A DNA stretch of 64,000 bases from Niabella ginsenosidivorans (GCF_001654455.1 NZ_CP015772.1:5208001-5272000), one strand, 5' to 3'; counted from the stretch's first letter, positions 34,461-43,759 are shown. Notes: generated by a model from the sequence alone, not told the origin. Numbers and translations are program-made.

Positions 34461-36047
34461 TCATTTGGATAACTCCATTGCCATCTTTACAGCCCCGGCC
34501 GCATTTACGATCTTTCCGGAATTGCACAGTTCCGGGAGCATTACTTTTTCATTAGTTCCGGGTTTTATAACGGGCACATCAATCGCTGTTCCCGATTTTT
34601 TAAGTATGGATACAATTTCAGGTGCCTTCAATGATGGGAAATAGGAGCGTAACAGGGCCGCAATGCCTGCTACCATGGGGCTTGCCAGGCTGGTGCCGCT
34701 GGCCCTTTGTGTGTGGGTGCCTGTAATAGCACAGTTAATCTCCACCCCGGGGGCAAATACATCTACAGTTCTTTTACCATAATTGCTGAAAGAGGCAATA
34801 ATGCCACCTACACTGGTATCCCCGCTGGCCCCTACCTGTATAAGATTGGGCAATGGCGTGCCATCAATGGCTGATGAGCTTGGGTAATTGTCAGCTGCAT
34901 CATTGTCGGAGGCATCATTTCCTGCTGCATGCACCAGCACCACATCTTTTGACAGGGCATATTGAATGGCATCATCCACCCATTGTTTATCCGGCGATAT
35001 ATATTTCCCAAAGCTCATATTGATCACTTTGGCGCCATGATCTACTGCGTATCTTATAGATAGCGCTACATCCTTATCAAATTCATCTTTTCCCAGGATG
35101 CCCCGGATCATCATGATCTTTACATTATCAGCAATGCCATCGATGCCGATGCCGTTATTGCGCAAAGCGCCAATAATGCTGCTTACACTGGTGCCATGAT
35201 AACCGCTTACACCTGTAAGATTGCTATTACCGTATTTTGTTTTGGTAATATCATAATCATCATCTTTCAGCAGCTCACCGCGCTCATCTTTGGGAGCCGT
35301 GGTCAGCTTGATCAGATTATCTTCCTGCTCTTTTTTAAAATCGCTGAATTCTTTTAAGAAGCTGGTGTTATTGATCTCCCTGCCTGCAAAGATCCCTTTC
35401 CACATATTGATCAGTTGTTGATTAGCAGTGGTTACAGGAAGGCTGTCCAGGTCTTTTGCGGTAAACTCCTCTTTCTTTAGCATTTCTTTCAGGATATTGT
35501 TCGACCGGTTGGCGATGTCCCAGTTTGTCCTGAGGTTGTCAATGATTTTAGAGGCGCTATCATAGGAATCGATCAGCTTTTGATGCGCACGCTTCCATTC
35601 CCGGTAGTGCCATTGCTGGTCTTTGGGAATCTGCGCACTGTTCTTTCCTTCAAATTGTGTTTTAAAGCGATGATAGGTTCTCCAGTCATCACTGATACTC
35701 ACAGAAAGATTGCTGCCATCCGGCGCGCCCAGGTAGTTCCAGCCATAATAGTCATCTTTTAAGCCATTGCCATCATCGTCCTTCCCGTTGCCGGGAATTT
35801 CTCCGGGATTGTGCCATAAAGGAATGTCCGGGTGCAGGGTATCAATACCGCTATCGATCACCGCAACAATAACAGGCTCACTTTTTCTGCCTTTCAAAAG
35901 TGCATAGGCCTGGTTCAGGCTGATGCCATAATAACCATCTTCCTTATAATCCAGATAATGCCAGTTTTTCCTTGGTTTCAGGGATTGGGCCTGTACCAGG
36001 TTCATTACCAGAATGCATATACCTATCCCCGCCAGATATTTTTTCAT
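34461..36047 (-). CDS. S8-family (subtilisin-like) serine peptidase, exported
   Basis: A 528-residue exported peptidase. ATG 36047 gives MKKYLAGIGICILVMNLVQAQ, a signal peptide; a GTG 21 bp upstream is less likely. The catalytic triad is Asp in AVIDSGIDTLHPD (about 70), His in GYHGTSVSSIIG (about 280), and Ser in GTSLASPMVAGIAALL (about 455). The oxyanion Asn is in HAAGNDASDND. The Asp-His distance of about 210 residues is much longer than in subtilisin (about 32) because of an alpha-helical, charged insertion (about 100-270). There is no C-terminal sorting domain, so the enzyme is probably periplasmic. It is divergent from the M23 gene, with 60 bp between starts. Confidence 0.88.
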   Translation of the reverse strand: MKKYLAGIGICILVMNLVQAQSLKPRKNWHYLDYKEDGYYGISLNQAYALLKGRKSEPVIVAVIDSGIDTLHPDIPLWHNPGEIPGNGKDDDGNGLKDDYYGWNYLGAPDGSNLSVSISDDWRTYHRFKTQFEGKNSAQIPKDQQWHYREWKRAHQKLIDSYDSASKIIDNLRTNWDIANRSNNILKEMLKKEEFTAKDLDSLPVTTANQQLINMWKGIFAGREINNTSFLKEFSDFKKEQEDNLIKLTTAPKDERGELLKDDDYDITKTKYGNSNLTGVSGYHGTSVSSIIGALRNNGIGIDGIADNVKIMMIRGILGKDEFDKDVALSIRYAVDHGAKVINMSFGKYISPDKQWVDDAIQYALSKDVVLVHAAGNDASDNDAADNYPSSSAIDGTPLPNLIQVGASGDTSVGGIIASFSNYGKRTVDVFAPGVEINCAITGTHTQRASGTSLASPMVAGIAALLRSYFPSLKAPEIVSILKKSGTAIDVPVIKPGTNEKVMLPELCNSGKIVNAAGAVKMAMELSK

Positions 36048-36094
36048 GATCTTGTGAAATAAGACCATGAAAATAGTTCTTATTTGTGATTTAC

Positions 36095-36102
36095 TATATT
36101 TG
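36095..36102 (+). promoter_or_regulatory. -7 element (TATATTTG) directly before the M23 peptidase start
   Basis: An exact TAnnTTTG match ends 5 bp before ATG 36108. Transcription would begin at about the ATG, i.e. a leaderless or nearly leaderless mRNA. No later Met keeps the signal peptide. Confidence 0.45.
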
Positions 36103-36107
36103 GCCCG

Positions 36108-37982
36108 ATGGCAAAGTATTTATTTTTATCCGTATTCCTGCTCCTGGGTGGGGTTGTAGATGGCCAGTTGTATAAAAAACCAGATTATGAGCAGGACTAT
36201 TTCCGGTGGCCGACTTTATTAAAACCGGACATTGTGGCCAATATGGGAGAGCTCAGGCCCAATCACTGGCATATGGGTTTGGATGTGCGTACCAACCAGG
36301 TGGTGAACCAGCGGGTGGTTGCAACTGCAGACGGTTATATTGCTTTTGTGGGAATTGAACCGCTGAGCTGGGGCCGGTGGATCATCATTGATCACCCGAA
36401 TGGCTGGTCCACCTTGTACGGGCATTTAAATGATTTCCGGCCGGATCTTGAAAAATATGTAAAAGAGCACCAGTACAGGAATGAATCCTGGGAAACGCAT
36501 TTGACCATCCCTCCTGGAAAGTTTCCTGTTAAAAAAGGAGATTTTATTGCTTTTAGCGGAACCACTGGCGGATCTCAGGGCCCGCATGTGCACTGGGAGA
36601 TTATTGATACCCGGTCCGGCAAGCGCCTGAACCCGGACCTGTTTGGGACGCCGCTTACGGATCATACTGCACCTACCATTACAAAACTGGTCCTGTACAA
36701 CCGGACCAACAGCACGTATGATCAGTATCCGTCAATTTATTCGGTAAACGGATCCGGTACTGCCTGTACCGTTCATGGCGGCAGCATCAGTACTGCTTTG
36801 AACAACCTGAGTTTTGCCATCCAGGCCTATGATACCTGGGGCCGGCCCGGCAGCAGGATCGGCATCTACAGCGCCCGTGTATTTTTTGATGATAAGGAGA
36901 TCAGCAGCTTTTATATTGATAGCATCAGCTACAACGATACCCGGTATATGAACGCCCAGGTAGATTATAAAATGAAAGCGACCGGTGGCGCCTGGGTGCA
37001 GCATACCTCCAAATTACCCGGCGACAGGGGGGGCGTGTATTATGACCTGGGCTGGAACAACAATACCATCCGTTTAAAAGATACGGCAGCACATGCTATA
37101 CGCATTCTGGTAAGCGATACGCGGGGCAATACCGCTACCCTTTCATTCCGTTTAAAAAATAATGGCGCCGCACCTCCTGCTGCAAAACAGTATGACTGGT
37201 TGCCGAACCGGCTGAACCGAATTTTTAAAGAAGATTTTGAAGCATATATACCGATGTTTGCCTTATATGATAAAATGAATCCCGGCTATTCAAAATACCC
37301 GTCTTCCGGAGGAAGCAGCATTTCGGCAAAACATAGGCTGGGAGCATCCTATATACCTGTTCAGAGTGATTTTGAAATTCGCATAAAACCGGAAACAACA
37401 ATTGCACCCGAAGACCGCGACAGGATTATTATAAAAAGAACGGCCGGAAGTGCCACTACTATAAAAAAAGCTGTATGGTATGGGAACTGGATCACCGCAC
37501 CCTTCAGGGATTTCGGAACCTATGAGGCATTTATTGATAAAACGCCACCAACAATAAATGATCCCGCTAACTTAAACCGTGCCTCCGGAATCGCATTCAC
37601 TCCGCATGACAATTCCGGCATAGCCGGTTTCCGTGCAGAAGTAGACGGTAAATGGATCCGGTTTACAAATGACAAGGGAAAGACTTATCTTTACTCCTTT
37701 GATGAAAAAGTGCCGGCTGGCGAACATACGCTTAAGGTAACCGTTACAGATGTTGCGGGTAATAAAACGATAAAGAGCTGGAGCTTCAGGAGAGGAGCAC
37801 CCTTTACGGAAAAAGAACCGGTGCAGCAGAAAAGTGGCGGAGCAAAGCGTAGTTTAAAGACAACCGGTAAACAAAGCAACCATAAAACAAGTACTTCTAA
37901 ATCAAAAAACGGATCCAGGCATTCTGCCGGCAAAAAAGCTCCTGCAAAATCAGCCCACACAGGCAGCAAAAAGAAAAAGTAG
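36108..37982 (+). CDS. M23-family metallopeptidase with Lys/Ser-rich basic tail, exported
   Basis: A 624-residue exported protein. Signal peptide MAKYLFLSVFLLLGGVVDGQ. The LytM/M23 peptidase part carries HMGLD (about 50, zinc His/Asp), STLYGHL (about 102) and GPHVHWEI (about 162), the full zinc site. A long beta-rich middle follows, with Ig-like repeats. The last 60 residues, from 'EKEPVQQKSGGAKRSLK' on, are low complexity with Lys, Ser, Gly, His and no hydrophobic residue. M23 enzymes cut peptidoglycan cross-bridges or act as activators. The tail might bind anionic envelope polymers; that is inference. No outer-membrane lipobox is seen. Confidence 0.88.
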   Translation: MAKYLFLSVFLLLGGVVDGQLYKKPDYEQDYFRWPTLLKPDIVANMGELRPNHWHMGLDVRTNQVVNQRVVATADGYIAFVGIEPLSWGRWIIIDHPNGWSTLYGHLNDFRPDLEKYVKEHQYRNESWETHLTIPPGKFPVKKGDFIAFSGTTGGSQGPHVHWEIIDTRSGKRLNPDLFGTPLTDHTAPTITKLVLYNRTNSTYDQYPSIYSVNGSGTACTVHGGSISTALNNLSFAIQAYDTWGRPGSRIGIYSARVFFDDKEISSFYIDSISYNDTRYMNAQVDYKMKATGGAWVQHTSKLPGDRGGVYYDLGWNNNTIRLKDTAAHAIRILVSDTRGNTATLSFRLKNNGAAPPAAKQYDWLPNRLNRIFKEDFEAYIPMFALYDKMNPGYSKYPSSGGSSISAKHRLGASYIPVQSDFEIRIKPETTIAPEDRDRIIIKRTAGSATTIKKAVWYGNWITAPFRDFGTYEAFIDKTPPTINDPANLNRASGIAFTPHDNSGIAGFRAEVDGKWIRFTNDKGKTYLYSFDEKVPAGEHTLKVTVTDVAGNKTIKSWSFRRGAPFTEKEPVQQKSGGAKRSLKTTGKQSNHKTSTSKSKNGSRHSAGKKAPAKSAHTGSKKKK

Positions 37983-38004
37983 GATGGATGAAACTCTTTA
38001 AACT

Positions 38005-38475
38005 ATGGCAACTCATTTGAAAGAAGGAGATAAAGCTCCTGTATTTAGCGGTGTTGATCAGGATGGCAATAAAATAGCGCTGAAAGACTTTAAAGGTCAA
38101 AAAGTAGTACTCTATTTTTACCCGGAAGACGGAACGCCTACCTGCACCATCCAGGCCTGTAACCTGCGTGACCATTATGCCTTATTAAAAAAAGAAGGTC
38201 TGGTGGTCATTGGCGTCAGCCCGGATGAAGTGGCAAAACATAAAAAATTCGAACAAAAATTTTCACTACCCTTTCCGTTGATCGCAGATCCCAAACACAC
38301 CATCATTGACAAATACGGAGTATGGGGGGAGAAGAAGCTGTTTGGCCATAAATACATGGGGCTGCACCGCACCACCTTTGTTATTGATGAAAATGGCGTG
38401 ATCAAAAAGATTTTCCTGAAGCCCAAAAGCGCCAAACATGCAGAGGAAATTATAAAAAGCCTGAATGAGGTATGA
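38005..38475 (+). CDS. bcp: Thioredoxin-dependent thiol peroxidase (bacterioferritin comigratory protein)
   Basis: A 156-residue peroxiredoxin of the BCP/PrxQ group. The peroxidatic Cys lies in YPEDGTPTCTIQACNLRDHY (about residue 45) and the resolving Cys five residues later, the pattern of the atypical BCP type. It reduces hydroperoxides in the cytoplasm using thioredoxin. It follows the M23 gene after 22 bp on the same strand and could be read from the same transcript, but the functions are unrelated. Confidence 0.93.
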   Translation: MATHLKEGDKAPVFSGVDQDGNKIALKDFKGQKVVLYFYPEDGTPTCTIQACNLRDHYALLKKEGLVVIGVSPDEVAKHKKFEQKFSLPFPLIADPKHTIIDKYGVWGEKKLFGHKYMGLHRTTFVIDENGVIKKIFLKPKSAKHAEEIIKSLNEV

Positions 38476-38485
38476 TAAAAGGTAT

Positions 38486-39085
38486 TCAGCTAAAGAGCTT
38501 TGTACCTTCATAAATTTCTTTTAACGGGATGGCTTCATTGATTGCGTTAATCAACAGGAGCGCTTCCGGTGTTTTATACTCCTCCAGTTCCCAATGCCCG
38601 GTAGCATTAATGCTAAAGGCTTCAATGTTTACGCTTTCCGAGTCTATGAGCAAATATTCCTTCAATGAAGGAATATCCCGGTAAAGCTTGAACTTGCCGC
38701 CGCGGTCATAGTTCCTGGTAGAAGGTGATAAAATTTCAATGAGTATTGCCGGTTCAATAATGGTATCCTCATCTTCAGGAGAAGGGATAAGGTCGTTACA
38801 GATAATGGAAATATCGGGATAAGTGAACAATGTGTTTTGAGGAATATGGATGCGCATATCACTGCCAAAAGGCTGACAGGGTTTGCCCCGAAGCCGCATA
38901 AATAAATGCCCCATCATATTTTTGAAAATAATGTTATGCCGGGTACCCGCTCCGGACATTGCAAAAATTTCCCCACGGTAATATTCATGCTTTTGCAAAG
39001 AAGCTTTTTCCATTTCCAGGTACTCTGCTACTGAATAGAATGCCTTTTGATAAAGCGGCGCGGGTTCGTTTACAATGTCTTCCAT
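38486..39085 (-). CDS. Uma2-family endonuclease-like protein (DUF820)
   Basis: A 199-residue protein of the Uma2/DUF820 family with the PD-(D/E)XK nuclease fold: '[25 protein letters not shown]', '[27 protein letters not shown]', '[36 protein letters not shown]'. The Asp in TYPDIS, Glu in LIEIL and the Lys in GGKFK are the metal-site set. Such proteins are common in cyanobacteria and Chitinophagaceae in many copies and no cellular role is established; some are thought to be mobile-element relics. Its coding sequence starts 66 bp from the divergent DUF4157-type gene. Confidence 0.85.
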   Translation of the reverse strand: MEDIVNEPAPLYQKAFYSVAEYLEMEKASLQKHEYYRGEIFAMSGAGTRHNIIFKNMMGHLFMRLRGKPCQPFGSDMRIHIPQNTLFTYPDISIICNDLIPSPEDEDTIIEPAILIEILSPSTRNYDRGGKFKLYRDIPSLKEYLLIDSESVNIEAFSINATGHWELEEYKTPEALLLINAINEAIPLKEIYEGTKLFS

Positions 39086-39125
39086 TTTTGCAATTTACAA
39101 CTTTTCTTAAAGATGGCTTTTTATG

Positions 39126-39133
39126 TATTTTTG
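39126..39133 (+). promoter_or_regulatory. -7 element (TATTTTTG) of the DUF4157-type gene
   Basis: An exact TAnnTTTG match. A start at ATG 39151 would leave a leader of about 10 bases; ATG 39136 would lie at or before the expected transcription start. Confidence 0.45.
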
Positions 39134-39150
39134 AGATGTGTGCCCTGCGT

Positions 39151-39504
39151 ATGAACTATTTCCGCATAAAAGAGAACTCATTCCTTGCCCGGCTGGCCGC
39201 GGGTAAACTGAAATCAAAAACGGTAGCGATGGTCATTGGCCGTACGGTTCATTTATACGGAGCTACGAAAGCAGAATTCCTGGCCAATAAAAGCTGGATG
39301 CGGCATGAGCTGAAGCATGTGGAGCAATACCAGCAGTACGGAGTACTGAAGTTTTTATACAAATACCTGGTACAGACTGCAAAATACGGCTATTATAACT
39401 GCCCGATAGAAAAAGAGGCCCGGGCGGCAGAAAATGATCCATTTATTCTGGCCAGGTTTCAATTGCAAGACCGCCGGAAACGTTTGAAAAGCACTGATCT
39501 GTAA
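39151..39504 (+). CDS. DUF4157-like protein with HExxH motif
   Basis: A 117-residue protein. The motif HELKHVEQY (residues about 51-59) is a zincin HExxH and is followed by a conserved 'EKEARAAE', which may give the third ligand region. The N-terminal 'RIKENSFLARLAAGKLKSKTVAMVIGRTVHLYG' matches proteins of the DUF4157 type in Bacteroidota. Whether it is an active peptidase is not known. There is no signal peptide. An alternative start at ATG 39136 adds five residues; I chose 39151 from the position of the -7 element. Confidence 0.72.
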   Translation: MNYFRIKENSFLARLAAGKLKSKTVAMVIGRTVHLYGATKAEFLANKSWMRHELKHVEQYQQYGVLKFLYKYLVQTAKYGYYNCPIEKEARAAENDPFILARFQLQDRRKRLKSTDL

Positions 39505-39553
39505 AAGATCATTCTTTAATTTTTGACTATTTTTCAATTGATACAGACCGGCA

Positions 39554-40324
39554 TTATGGAACCAGCCAGCTCAGCGCCCCGTGCTCATAAAACGGTGCAG
39601 GCGCTCCTTCGAGCTGCAGTTTCCCATCCCGGGTCACACCAAGCACTTTTGCCTCAAAGACCATATCACCGTCAGCAAATTTGACTACCTCGCCTTTGCG
39701 AAACAGGAACCGGTTGTATTGTTCCAGGTTGTCAGCAGCATACTGGTCACAACCGGCATCTGGTTTTGCCAGCCCATGCAGGATGCTTTCAGCCAGCCCG
39801 GCAGCTAACTCTACGCAGTTATAAGACAAATCAGTAATCTGGTGCAATGAAACAGCCTTGTTCAGGTCGCCGGAAAAATGCGCCTGGTTAATATTCAGCC
39901 CTATTCCAATCACCGCCCATTTCCAGTTTTGTCCGCTCAGGATGTTTTCAATGAGGATTCCTCCTGCCTTTCTGTCTTGAAAATACAGATCGTTCGGCCA
40001 TTTGATCCACCAGTTTCCCGGAGCTTTTTCATGCAGAAATTCCCGGGTTTTTACCGCTACCAATGCGCTTAGAGCAAACAAATCGGACAAAACCAGCGGT
40101 TTAGGTTCAATGATAAGGCTTAAATGAATGTTCTGCCCCGGTTCTGTTACCCATTTTTTGCCTCTTTGCCCCTTACCTGCCAGCTGTTCATGGGCAAAAA
40201 TAGCCAGCCCGTGATATGCCAAACCTTCACGTATCTGCCCAAGGGCATAGTTATTGGTGCTATCAACCTGTGAAAGTTCAATTATAGCAGGAATTTGGCG
40301 ATTATCTCCCTTATTTTGAATCAA
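39554..40324 (-). CDS. birA: Biotin--[acetyl-CoA-carboxylase] ligase BirA, monofunctional
   Basis: A 256-residue biotin protein ligase. ELSQVDSTNNYA (about 15-26), AHEQLAGKGQRGKKW (GxGRxGR-like biotinyl-AMP loop, about 48), IKWPNDLYFQDRKAGGILIE (KWPND and KxxGILxE motifs, about 108-127) and IGIGLNIN (about 140) are all present. No N-terminal helix-turn-helix, so it should not act as a repressor. The start appears to be TTG 40324; no ATG lies near. The divergent rsfS gene also starts with TTG, 94 bp away. Confidence 0.92.
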   Translation of the reverse strand: MIQNKGDNRQIPAIIELSQVDSTNNYALGQIREGLAYHGLAIFAHEQLAGKGQRGKKWVTEPGQNIHLSLIIEPKPLVLSDLFALSALVAVKTREFLHEKAPGNWWIKWPNDLYFQDRKAGGILIENILSGQNWKWAVIGIGLNINQAHFSGDLNKAVSLHQITDLSYNCVELAAGLAESILHGLAKPDAGCDQYAADNLEQYNRFLFRKGEVVKFADGDMVFEAKVLGVTRDGKLQLEGAPAPFYEHGALSWLVP

Positions 40325-40418
40325 TATTCGCTATTTTTGAGCAAAGTAAAATAAGTTTACGGATTCGGCGTTTTTTAAAAACGCTATTCCTTTTAAATTA
40401 AAATATAAATTACTCTAT

Positions 40419-40823
40419 TTGGAACCATTAGCATCGCTAACAAAACGTAAAATTTCAGGTGCAGCCCGGCTTACAAGAAATTCAAAGATCTTTAAGACCA
40501 TTATTTCCGCCATTCATGAAAAAAAAGGTGAAAATATCATTTCCTTAGATCTCCGGCAGATACCAGAAGCCGTATCCGATTTTTTCATTATATGTGAAGC
40601 CTCTAACTCCCCGCAGATAAAATCAATTGCAGATAATGTTGAGTACCGGGTAAAACAGGAAACCGGCGAAAATGTATACCAGCGGGAAGGAATGCAAACC
40701 CTTCAATGGGTGCTGATGGATTTTGTGAATGTTGTAGTCCATATCCTATTACCAGAACAACGCAAATTCTATAATCTTGAAGAAATGTGGAGCGATGCTA
40801 CCGCAAAAGAGCACAAAGAATAA
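40419..40823 (+). CDS. rsfS: Ribosome silencing factor RsfS
   Basis: A 134-residue member of the RsfS/Iojap family: 'KIFKTIISAIHEKKGENIISLDLRQIPEAVSDFFIICEASNSPQIKSIADNVEYRVKQE' and 'LQWVLMDFVNVVVHILLPEQRKFYNLEEMWSDA' are the family core. RsfS binds ribosomal protein L14 (uL14) and blocks subunit joining in stationary phase. The first codon is TTG 40419; the residues that follow (EPLASLTKRK) resemble homologues as I remember them. It precedes ftsH by 73 bp on the same strand, a neighbourhood common in Bacteroidota. Confidence 0.92.
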   Translation: MEPLASLTKRKISGAARLTRNSKIFKTIISAIHEKKGENIISLDLRQIPEAVSDFFIICEASNSPQIKSIADNVEYRVKQETGENVYQREGMQTLQWVLMDFVNVVVHILLPEQRKFYNLEEMWSDATAKEHKE

Positions 40824-40896
40824 TATTTACAATTATATATAGATTAACAATAAACCTTTAAGCAGATTTTGCTTTATAGTATCATAATCAGAAAAT

Positions 40897-42999
40897 ATGC
40901 CTCAAAATAATTATAACAAGCAGGAAAAGCCGCGGAACAACCCGTTCTCTCCAAGAACAGGCAACGGAGGCGGCAATGAACCCAAAAAAGTGAAGTTTGG
41001 AAGCTATTGGGCATTTATCATCATACTGGCCATTATGCTGGGGCTGCAGTTCCTGAACCCTTTTGGTTCCAGCACTGCATCAACTACTTTTACTGACTTT
41101 AAGAGAATGGTGGAAAATGGTGATGTTCAGAAATATGTAGTCATTAATAACCGGAACATTGTTCGCGTATGGCTGAACAGGGACAGTATTCAGAAATACC
41201 CTGACCTGGCCAAGAACCTGCCTCCAAAATCGACCCTGGTAACCTCCAATGAACCACAATTGTATTTTAAAGTGACCAGCGGAGATAATTTCCAGGAGCA
41301 AATGTCGGACTTTTTCAAAGCGCACCCCGGTTTAAAACAGCCTTCCGCTGATGTGGATGAGGACAGTGATTTCCTGGGAAGATCCTTAAGCATTGTGCTG
41401 CCCATTCTGTTGTTCTTTGGTGCATGGCTGTTGCTGATGCGTAAAATGAGCGGCGGTGCCGGTGGTGGTGCAGGGCCCGGTGGTATCTTTAATATTGGTA
41501 AGTCAAAAGCAACTTTATTTGATAAAGGAACCCGCGTAAACATCACATTTGCAGATGTAGCAGGGCTTGATGAAGCAAAGGTGGAGGTAATGGAGATCGT
41601 TGATTTTCTTAGAAACCCTAAAAAATACACCAGCCTCGGCGGTAAAATTCCGAAAGGGGCATTGCTGGTTGGCCCTCCGGGAACCGGTAAAACCCTTTTG
41701 GCAAAGGCTATGGCAGGTGAAGCGCAGGTACCCTTTTTTAGCCTGAGCGGCTCTGATTTTGTGGAGATGTTTGTAGGTGTGGGAGCCAGCCGTGTAAGGG
41801 ATTTGTTTAAACAGGCCCGTGAAAAAGCACCCTGTATCATCTTTATTGATGAAATTGATGCTATTGGCCGTGCCCGTGGTAAAAATGCCATGATGAGCAA
41901 TGATGAGCGTGAAAGCACCCTGAACCAGATGCTGGTGGAAATGGACGGTTTTGGAACGGATACCGGAATTATTGTACTGGCAGCTACCAACCGTCCGGAT
42001 GTGCTGGATTCAGCACTGTTGCGCCCGGGCCGGTTCGACCGGCAGATCTCTATAGATAAACCGGATCTGTCTGGCCGTGAAGCTATCTTTAAAGTTCATT
42101 TAAAAGATATTAAGACTTCAGAGTCGCTGGATATTCATAAACTGGCGGAGCAAACACCCGGTTTTGCCGGTGCTGATATTGCCAATGTTTGTAATGAGGC
42201 TGCATTGATAGCAGCCCGCAAAAATAAGAACGGGGTGGATATGCAGGATTTCCAGGATGCCGTTGACCGTGTGATAGGTGGGCTGGAAAAGAAAAACAAG
42301 ATCATTTCCCCGGAAGAAAAGAAAATCATTGCTTACCACGAAGCCGGCCACGCTATTTGCGGGTGGTTTCTGGAGCATGCGTATCCGTTGCTGAAGGTAA
42401 CAATTGTTCCAAGAGGTACCGCCGCATTGGGTTATGCACAGTACACTCCCAAAGAGCAGTACCTGTATAATACCGATCAGTTGTCGGATCAGATATGCAT
42501 GACGCTGGGAGGCCGTGCCAGTGAAGAGATCTTCTTTGGAAAAATATCAACCGGTGCCCAAAATGACTTGCAACAGGTAACACGTACCGCTTACTCTATG
42601 GTAACTATTTATGGTATGAATGATAAAGTAGGGAACGTAAGCTTCTATGATCCGCACCAGGAAAATTCCTTTACCAAACCTTATAGCGAGGAAACATCCA
42701 AGCTCATTGACGAGGAAGTGCGGAGTCTTATTGAAAATTCCTATAAGCGTACACTGGAACTGTTAACAGAAAAAAAAGAGCAGGTGGCAAAGCTGGCAGA
42801 AGCGCTGCTGCAACGTGAGGTGCTGTTCCAGGCCGATGTGGAGGCCCTGATAGGGAAACGGCCTTACGAGGAAAAGAAACTGTTACAACCGGATCCTGCA
42901 ACACCCACCGGAGAGATCTCTGCAGGAGTGCCGCCTTACGACAGTGATGTTACCAACCAATCTTTACCGGCATCACAACAGGAAACGGAAAGTCTTTAA
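40897..42999 (+). CDS. ftsH: ATP-dependent zinc metalloprotease FtsH
   Basis: A 700-residue inner-membrane protease. The first transmembrane segment is at about 35-52 and the second at about 165-182, with a periplasmic domain between. The AAA core has GPPGTGKT (about 258), Walker B IIFIDEIDAIGR, and the arginine finger region RPGRFDRQI. The protease has HEAGHAICGWF (about 481) with the third ligand Asp further down in GAQNDLQQ. A pore motif of the FVG type lies in VEMFVGVGASRVRD. FtsH degrades membrane and regulatory proteins. A strong terminator follows at 43021. Confidence 0.97.
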   Translation: MPQNNYNKQEKPRNNPFSPRTGNGGGNEPKKVKFGSYWAFIIILAIMLGLQFLNPFGSSTASTTFTDFKRMVENGDVQKYVVINNRNIVRVWLNRDSIQKYPDLAKNLPPKSTLVTSNEPQLYFKVTSGDNFQEQMSDFFKAHPGLKQPSADVDEDSDFLGRSLSIVLPILLFFGAWLLLMRKMSGGAGGGAGPGGIFNIGKSKATLFDKGTRVNITFADVAGLDEAKVEVMEIVDFLRNPKKYTSLGGKIPKGALLVGPPGTGKTLLAKAMAGEAQVPFFSLSGSDFVEMFVGVGASRVRDLFKQAREKAPCIIFIDEIDAIGRARGKNAMMSNDERESTLNQMLVEMDGFGTDTGIIVLAATNRPDVLDSALLRPGRFDRQISIDKPDLSGREAIFKVHLKDIKTSESLDIHKLAEQTPGFAGADIANVCNEAALIAARKNKNGVDMQDFQDAVDRVIGGLEKKNKIISPEEKKIIAYHEAGHAICGWFLEHAYPLLKVTIVPRGTAALGYAQYTPKEQYLYNTDQLSDQICMTLGGRASEEIFFGKISTGAQNDLQQVTRTAYSMVTIYGMNDKVGNVSFYDPHQENSFTKPYSEETSKLIDEEVRSLIENSYKRTLELLTEKKEQVAKLAEALLQREVLFQADVEALIGKRPYEEKKLLQPDPATPTGEISAGVPPYDSDVTNQSLPASQQETESL

Positions 43000-43020
43000 A
43001 AAAGAAGTAAATTTTTTTAT

Positions 43021-43053
43021 AAAGAGATACGTATTTTACGTATCTCTTTTTTT
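43021..43053 (+). terminator. Intrinsic terminator of ftsH
   Basis: A perfect 13-bp stem AAAGAGATACGTA/TACGTATCTCTTT with a TTT loop is followed by more T residues. It begins 22 bp after the ftsH stop. Confidence 0.9.
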
Positions 43054-43115
43054 ATCCGGTAAAATAGTAAATACCAAACTTTCGTAAACGTTCCCTAATA
43101 TCTTAATTTCGCAGG

Positions 43116-43754
43116 GTGATCCCGTCTTCAAAAGATAATATACTCAAAAAGATCAGAGAGGCTTTGATCCAGCCAACACAGATCCCCTTTCCCAAAAGCG
43201 AGGGGCAGTCGCTGGTGTATCAGCCATTACAGCAGGAACTGGAAGTAGAGTTTGCGGAGCGGTTAACCGCATTGCAGGGCAGGTTTGCCTATTGCCTGAG
43301 CAAAAAAGAATTTACCGGCCAGATCAATGCATTGCTTTTTAAAAGCGGATGGGAAAAAATATATTGCCAGGAACCGGAATTAAAGGAGATGATGGGGCAG
43401 CACCTCAACATTAGCAGTAATCAGGGAGATTTGGCTGGCTGCGATGTGGCCGTGACCGGCTGTGAATACCTTGTGGCACGTACCGGCAGTATTGTTATGA
43501 GTGCGGCACAGCTGAGTGGCCGCAAAACCAGCGTATACGCTCCTGTTCATATATGCGTTGCTTATACCAGCCAGCTGGTTTTTGATATAAAAGACGCGTT
43601 GGAAGGGATCAAAGAACGGTACCAGAACAAGCTCCCCTCGCTTATTACTTTTGCTACGGGCCCCAGCCGTACCGCAGATATTGAAAAAACACTGGTTGTA
43701 GGGGTCCATGGCCCTAAAGAAGTGTATGTATTTTTAATTGATGATACTGAATAG
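43116..43754 (+). CDS. LUD-domain protein (LutC/YkgG-like)
   Basis: A 212-residue protein of the LUD family. It has 'SSNQGDLAGCDVAVTGCEYLVARTGSIVMSAAQLSGR', 'YAPVHICVAYTSQLVFDIKDAL' and 'LITFATGPSRTADIEKTLVVGVHGPKEVYVFLIDD', the characteristic T-G-S and 'GPSRTADIExxLVxGVHGP' signatures. LutC takes part in L-lactate oxidation as one of three subunits; lutA and lutB are not in the window, so the function here is open. The start is GTG 43116; a TAATTTCG element just upstream (43104-43111) suggests a very short leader. It is followed by the GGCT gene after 5 bp, probably one operon. Confidence 0.82.
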   Translation: MIPSSKDNILKKIREALIQPTQIPFPKSEGQSLVYQPLQQELEVEFAERLTALQGRFAYCLSKKEFTGQINALLFKSGWEKIYCQEPELKEMMGQHLNISSNQGDLAGCDVAVTGCEYLVARTGSIVMSAAQLSGRKTSVYAPVHICVAYTSQLVFDIKDALEGIKERYQNKLPSLITFATGPSRTADIEKTLVVGVHGPKEVYVFLIDDTE

Positions 43755-43759
43755 CTAAC

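Noticed and set aside
41190-41990. A 266-codon open frame on the minus strand inside ftsH
   Set aside because: Antisense shadow of a highly conserved gene; no start context and low-complexity Ser/Pro/Ile composition.
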